From Emiliania huxleyi CCMP1516 (lineage: Eukaryota > Haptophyta > Isochrysidales > Noelaerhabdaceae): DNA of 64,000 nt. The stretch lies in assembly GCF_000372725.1 (NCBI RefSeq), contig NW_005199702.1, positions 64,630 through 128,629 on the forward strand, in the 5' to 3' direction. A program made the translations under genes and the position numbers. The notes beneath the pieces were generated by a model. That model made no database searches. It had not been told where the DNA came from and saw nothing but the letters and a program-made list of their open reading frames with translations. Below, piece after piece: positions 61,267 to 64,000 of the stretch (positions are counted from its first letter, which is position 1; every line of letters starts with the position of its first letter).

Positions 61267-63242
61267 TCAGAGGGGGTTTGGCACGCGAGGCGGCCCGGCA
61301 GACGGTGGCGGGCGTGTGCATAGGAGCCGGAGCGGCGGCAGCTGCGCCGGGCCAGACAGGATGGGGACGAGGTTGAACTTTGCGGTGTGCCCAAAGCCGG
61401 GCGGCAGCTGGAACTGCTGCAGCTTGAAGCCGCTAAAGAGGAAGGCCTCGTTCTCCGAAAAGGATAGGCGGAACGTGTGCAGCGCGTCCGTGCGGTTGGT
61501 GATCGACAGCTGGAGCTGCAGGAGCGCGCCGAGCCGCCCCTCACTCGGCACCGTCAGCGCCAGATCAAACTCGACCGGCTCCACCGCCACCGCCGGAAGC
61601 GCCGCCTCGGTGCTGGACGCCGGCGGCGCAAACGGCAGCGCCTCGCGCGGAGGCAGCGGCAAGGCGGCGGCGGCGGGCGAGGCGAGACGCGCAGAACGCT
61701 CCGGCGCCAGAGCGGCCGCCGGCTCCGTCCCCGACCCCTCCGCCCCTCCGTCGGTGGACGGCTCGGCGCCGGGTTCGAGCGGGGCGCGCGACCAGCTCGC
61801 CACCACCGTGCCGAGGCTCTGCGCGGGCAAGTCGGCGCACGGGCGGAGGGCGAAGAGGGCGGTGTGCTCGCTGCCCTCGCGCAGCAGCGCGTCGCAGCGC
61901 GCCCCGAGGCCGCCCGCCGACACCGCCTCCAGTGCGGGCTGCCCCCGCACGAGGGAGGGGCGCACCTGCAGGAAGGGTCCGGGGAGGGTCCGGCGAGGGT
62001 CCGGGGGAGGGTCCCCGGCAGGGCTCCTGCCACGAGCGAGGGGCGCGCCTCGAGCGAGTGCAGGACGAGGCCGGCCGCGAGCGGTGCGAGGCACGAGGCG
62101 GTGACAAGCAGGTGCCTACGCGGAGTGCCGGCGGCGGGCGGAGTGGGGCGAGAGGGTTGCGTGCGGCGAGGCGCGAGTTGGATGGAATCGCACAGCGGCT
62201 CGTCGCGCGCGAGCGAGCCCCTCGCAGTCCGGGTCGGAGAGAAGAGGTACTCGCACCGGACCTCCACCGCCGGCACCGCCTCAACCATCGCCGAGACGGC
62301 AGTCTCCGCCCGCGCGCCTCCGCCGGCCGGCGCGTACTCGAGCAGCGCCTGCAGCCGCACGGCGCCCGGCCGCACGGCACGCAGCAGCAGCCGCACCCGG
62401 TGGCACTCGTCACGAACGACGGGCGGCAGCGAGAGCGGGTGCGCCAGCGGGGCGGCCCCACCCTCGTCCAGCAGCTCCGGCTCGAGCGCCTCCGCCTCCG
62501 CCGCCTCCGCCTCCGCCGCCTCTGCGCGCGGCGCCGGGCCGGGGCTCGTCCCCGTGGCGGCTTGCGGCGGCGCGGAGGTTGGTCCGGCGGCGGAGAGGGA
62601 GAGAGTGCCGTCGGCGATGCCGTCCGATCGCGCGTCCAACGAGACGCACAGTGGCGCCACCTCGCCCACCAAGACAGGCTGCGCGCCCTGAAAGGTGAGC
62701 TGGACGGCGGGCGGCGGCGGAGTGACCTGCAGCAGCGCCGGCGCAGCCTCGGGCGGTGGCGCCGCGGCGCCGTTGCGCGGCGGCGGGGCGGACAGCGGCA
62801 AGATGAGCACGATGGCGCACGGCGTCTCGCCGAGCACAAGCTCGAGCTGCTTCGGCGCCACCGTCCCCACCGCCCCCGCCGAGTGGCTCACCTCGAGCAG
62901 CAGCTCGCCGCCCGCAGGGATGCAGAGCCGCGGCGCAGCCTCGCCGCCGTGCGGCGCGGCGGACTGCGCGGCGAGCTTGGCAACCGCCGCGGAGAGGTCG
63001 CCCGACAGGTCCGCGCCAGAGGCGGCGAGCCGCAGCGACGAGGGCGAGAGGGGCACCGCGAGCGAGGAGGCGAGGCGGAGGGTGAGGCTCGCCTCCTCGC
63101 CGAGGGAGACGCGGGGGAGCGCCCACTCGGCAGTGCAGGAGAGCAGCGCTTGGCCGGGCAGCAGCTCGAGGAGGGCGGGCGAGGAGAGAGGCAAAAAGGG
63201 CGACGGCGGCGGCGGGGGGAGGGCAGGCTCCGATACGCGCAC
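61267..63242 (-). CDS. TRAPPC11 (Gryzun/foie gras) C-terminal region, TRAPP III subunit
   Basis: Exons 62049 to at least 63242, and 61267-61965, on the minus strand. The visible part is beta-sandwich rich: LLSCTAEWALPRVSLGEEAS, PAVQLTFQGAQPVLVGEVAP, VEVRCEYLFSPT, and at the end LQLSITNRTDALHTFRLS, AFLFSGFKLQQFQLPPGF, FNLVPILSGPAQLPPLRL. The closing F-K-x-Q-x-F-x-L-P-P-G-F ... L-P-L-x-x-G block is the TRAPPC11 C-terminus. TRAPPC11 acts in ER-Golgi tethering and autophagy. The N-terminal part is not seen; a G-run near 63270-63290 precedes the first visible codons, so upstream exons may lie beyond it or be lost. The intron 61966-62048 starts GC, and its first bases copy the next exon. Confidence 0.72.
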
Positions 63243-63266
63243 GAGGGCGAGGAGCTCGCCTGCCCA

Positions 63267-63292
63267 GAGGGGGGGGGGGGGGGGGGGGGCGC
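63267..63292 (+). repeat. Poly-G tract
   Basis: An almost uninterrupted run of about 20 G between the TRAPPC11 exon and the next gene. Its length is likely to be uncertain in the assembly. Confidence 0.9.
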
Positions 63293-63525
63293 CCCCCGCG
63301 TGCGTGCCACGCCCAAGCAGGTAGGTTCGCGATCGTTCGTTGCTTTTCCCTCCGGAGGCGGCCCAAATGCATCATTTGATGAGTCTCGGAATTGGGATCT
63401 ATTGGGCAAAAGTGTCGCCAAATTCCGCGTTTCGCCAAACACACACGTCGCGATCGCCATACGGACGACCGGAATCACCAGGAACCCGCGACGGCCCCCG
63501 GCTCGCTCAAAACGGCCACCTTCCG

Positions 63526-64000
63526 ATGGGCGACAACGCGATGAGCACGCACGCCGCAATGTTGCTTCTCCTTTCTGCCGTTCGCTCGACAGCACTGCCC
63601 GTCGCAGGCCGCGGAATCAGTCCTGCCGAATCTTGGGGTCTCCAGGCGGCAAACAACATTGATGCAACTCTAGCCTCTGGCAAGCGCCGCCTGCAGGCCG
63701 ACCTGAAGTTCGTGCATGGAGGTGCCGACTTCCGAGGCAAACACGGCTCCTTCTTCTCCTTCTTCTCCGCCCCCAACCTCGCAGTCAACGTCAAGACGGA
63801 AGGCGGCGCCATCACCTCTGCTCACCTGGTGGCGAGGGTCGGAGGGGCCAAGCGAGAGCTCCTCAACGTCTCCTTCTGGGCGGACGAGCTGAACCAATTC
63901 AACACCGGTCGCGCAAGCCCTCGCAGACACGTAGCCCCAGACACTGCCCCCCGCTCCCAGCCGCCGCCTCCCGCCTGCAGGCTGGAAGCTGGTCAACGGC
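63526..64000 (+). CDS. Secreted protein, 3' end beyond the window
   Basis: Start MGDNAMSTHAAMLLLLSAVR gives a clear signal peptide; the ATG at 63541 is an alternative start. The mature part reads SWGLQAANNIDATLASGK, ADLKFVHGGADFRGKHGSFF, SFFSAPNLAVNVKTEGGAI and GAKRELLNVSFWADELNQF. A GT-AG intron (63909-63980) joins ...FNTG to WKLVNG at the window end. The D-x-K-x-V-H-G-x-A-D-F-R-G-x-x-G pattern resembles a widespread family of algal secreted proteins of unknown function, possibly with a von Willebrand D-like fold; I hold that loosely. Confidence 0.65.
   Translation, partial: MGDNAMSTHAAMLLLLSAVRSTALPVAGRGISPAESWGLQAANNIDATLASGKRRLQADLKFVHGGADFRGKHGSFFSFFSAPNLAVNVKTEGGAITSAHLVARVGGAKRELLNVSFWADELNQFNTGRASPRRHVAPDTAPRSQPPPPACRLEAGQR

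Overview
The window is nuclear DNA of a GC-rich eukaryotic microalga. Genes have short introns (about 31-360 bp) and there is one eukaryote-type tRNA. The gene set includes glutaminyl-tRNA synthetase, ISCU, Makorin, DHHC, TRAPPC11, CRAL-TRIO, TLC and METTL9-like proteins, a plastid-type precursor and a photodecarboxylase-like GMC oxidoreductase. Very high GC, many introns beginning GC instead of GT, and dense small repeats fit a haptophyte (coccolithophore relative) best. That assignment is inference. Two assembly gaps lie at 1377-2318 and 35472-35571.

Layout. 0-5.6 kb: a gapped glutaminyl-tRNA synthetase gene and a Sec14-like (CRAL-TRIO) gene. 5.4-7.4 kb: the 3' end of a non-LTR retrotransposon with an RNase H remnant; a short copy recurs inverted at 19.3-19.7 kb. 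7.9-8.8 kb: a four-exon plastid-type precursor. 9.1-15.4 kb: a repeat zone with a small fold-back element and a decayed SF1-helicase element bounded by about 1-kb direct repeats, ending beside a tRNA-Met. 15.8-20.4 kb: a secreted protein, a TLC-domain protein and an ISCU N-terminus spliced to a chromodomain. 20.6-23 kb: an inverted pair of Tudor-like protein copies. 23.4-24.5 kb: a lytic polysaccharide monooxygenase (LPMO)-like secreted enzyme, followed by an array of small hairpins inside a larger inverted repeat. 25.8-30.2 kb: a divergent pair, Mpv17-like and GMC oxidoreductase, sharing a 95-bp intergenic region. 30-37 kb: mostly repeats, including an element with GGGTTA-rich terminal repeats, a 605-bp palindrome and a TA-flanked MITE, with two small genes. 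37.5-44.7 kb: a TruC-like pseudouridine synthase, a small Cys-rich protein, an SLC17-like transporter, a repeat-family ORF and a METTL9-like methyltransferase. 45.4 kb: a MITE with perfect 8-bp target duplication. 47-64 kb: an F-BAR/GYF/WH2 protein, a large polytopic membrane protein, a helicase fragment, a small conserved protein, Makorin, a DHHC palmitoyltransferase, TRAPPC11 and the start of a secreted protein that runs off the window.

The genes are unlinked housekeeping, trafficking, membrane and lipid functions, not an operon or cluster. Adjacent genes occur on both strands and are closely spaced. The strongest unusual signals are the GC-AG introns (all nine introns of the GMC gene), introns whose first bases copy the start of the downstream exon, the hairpin array at 24.6-25.4 kb, the ISCU-chromodomain chimera, and the F-BAR-GYF-WH2-acidic protein.
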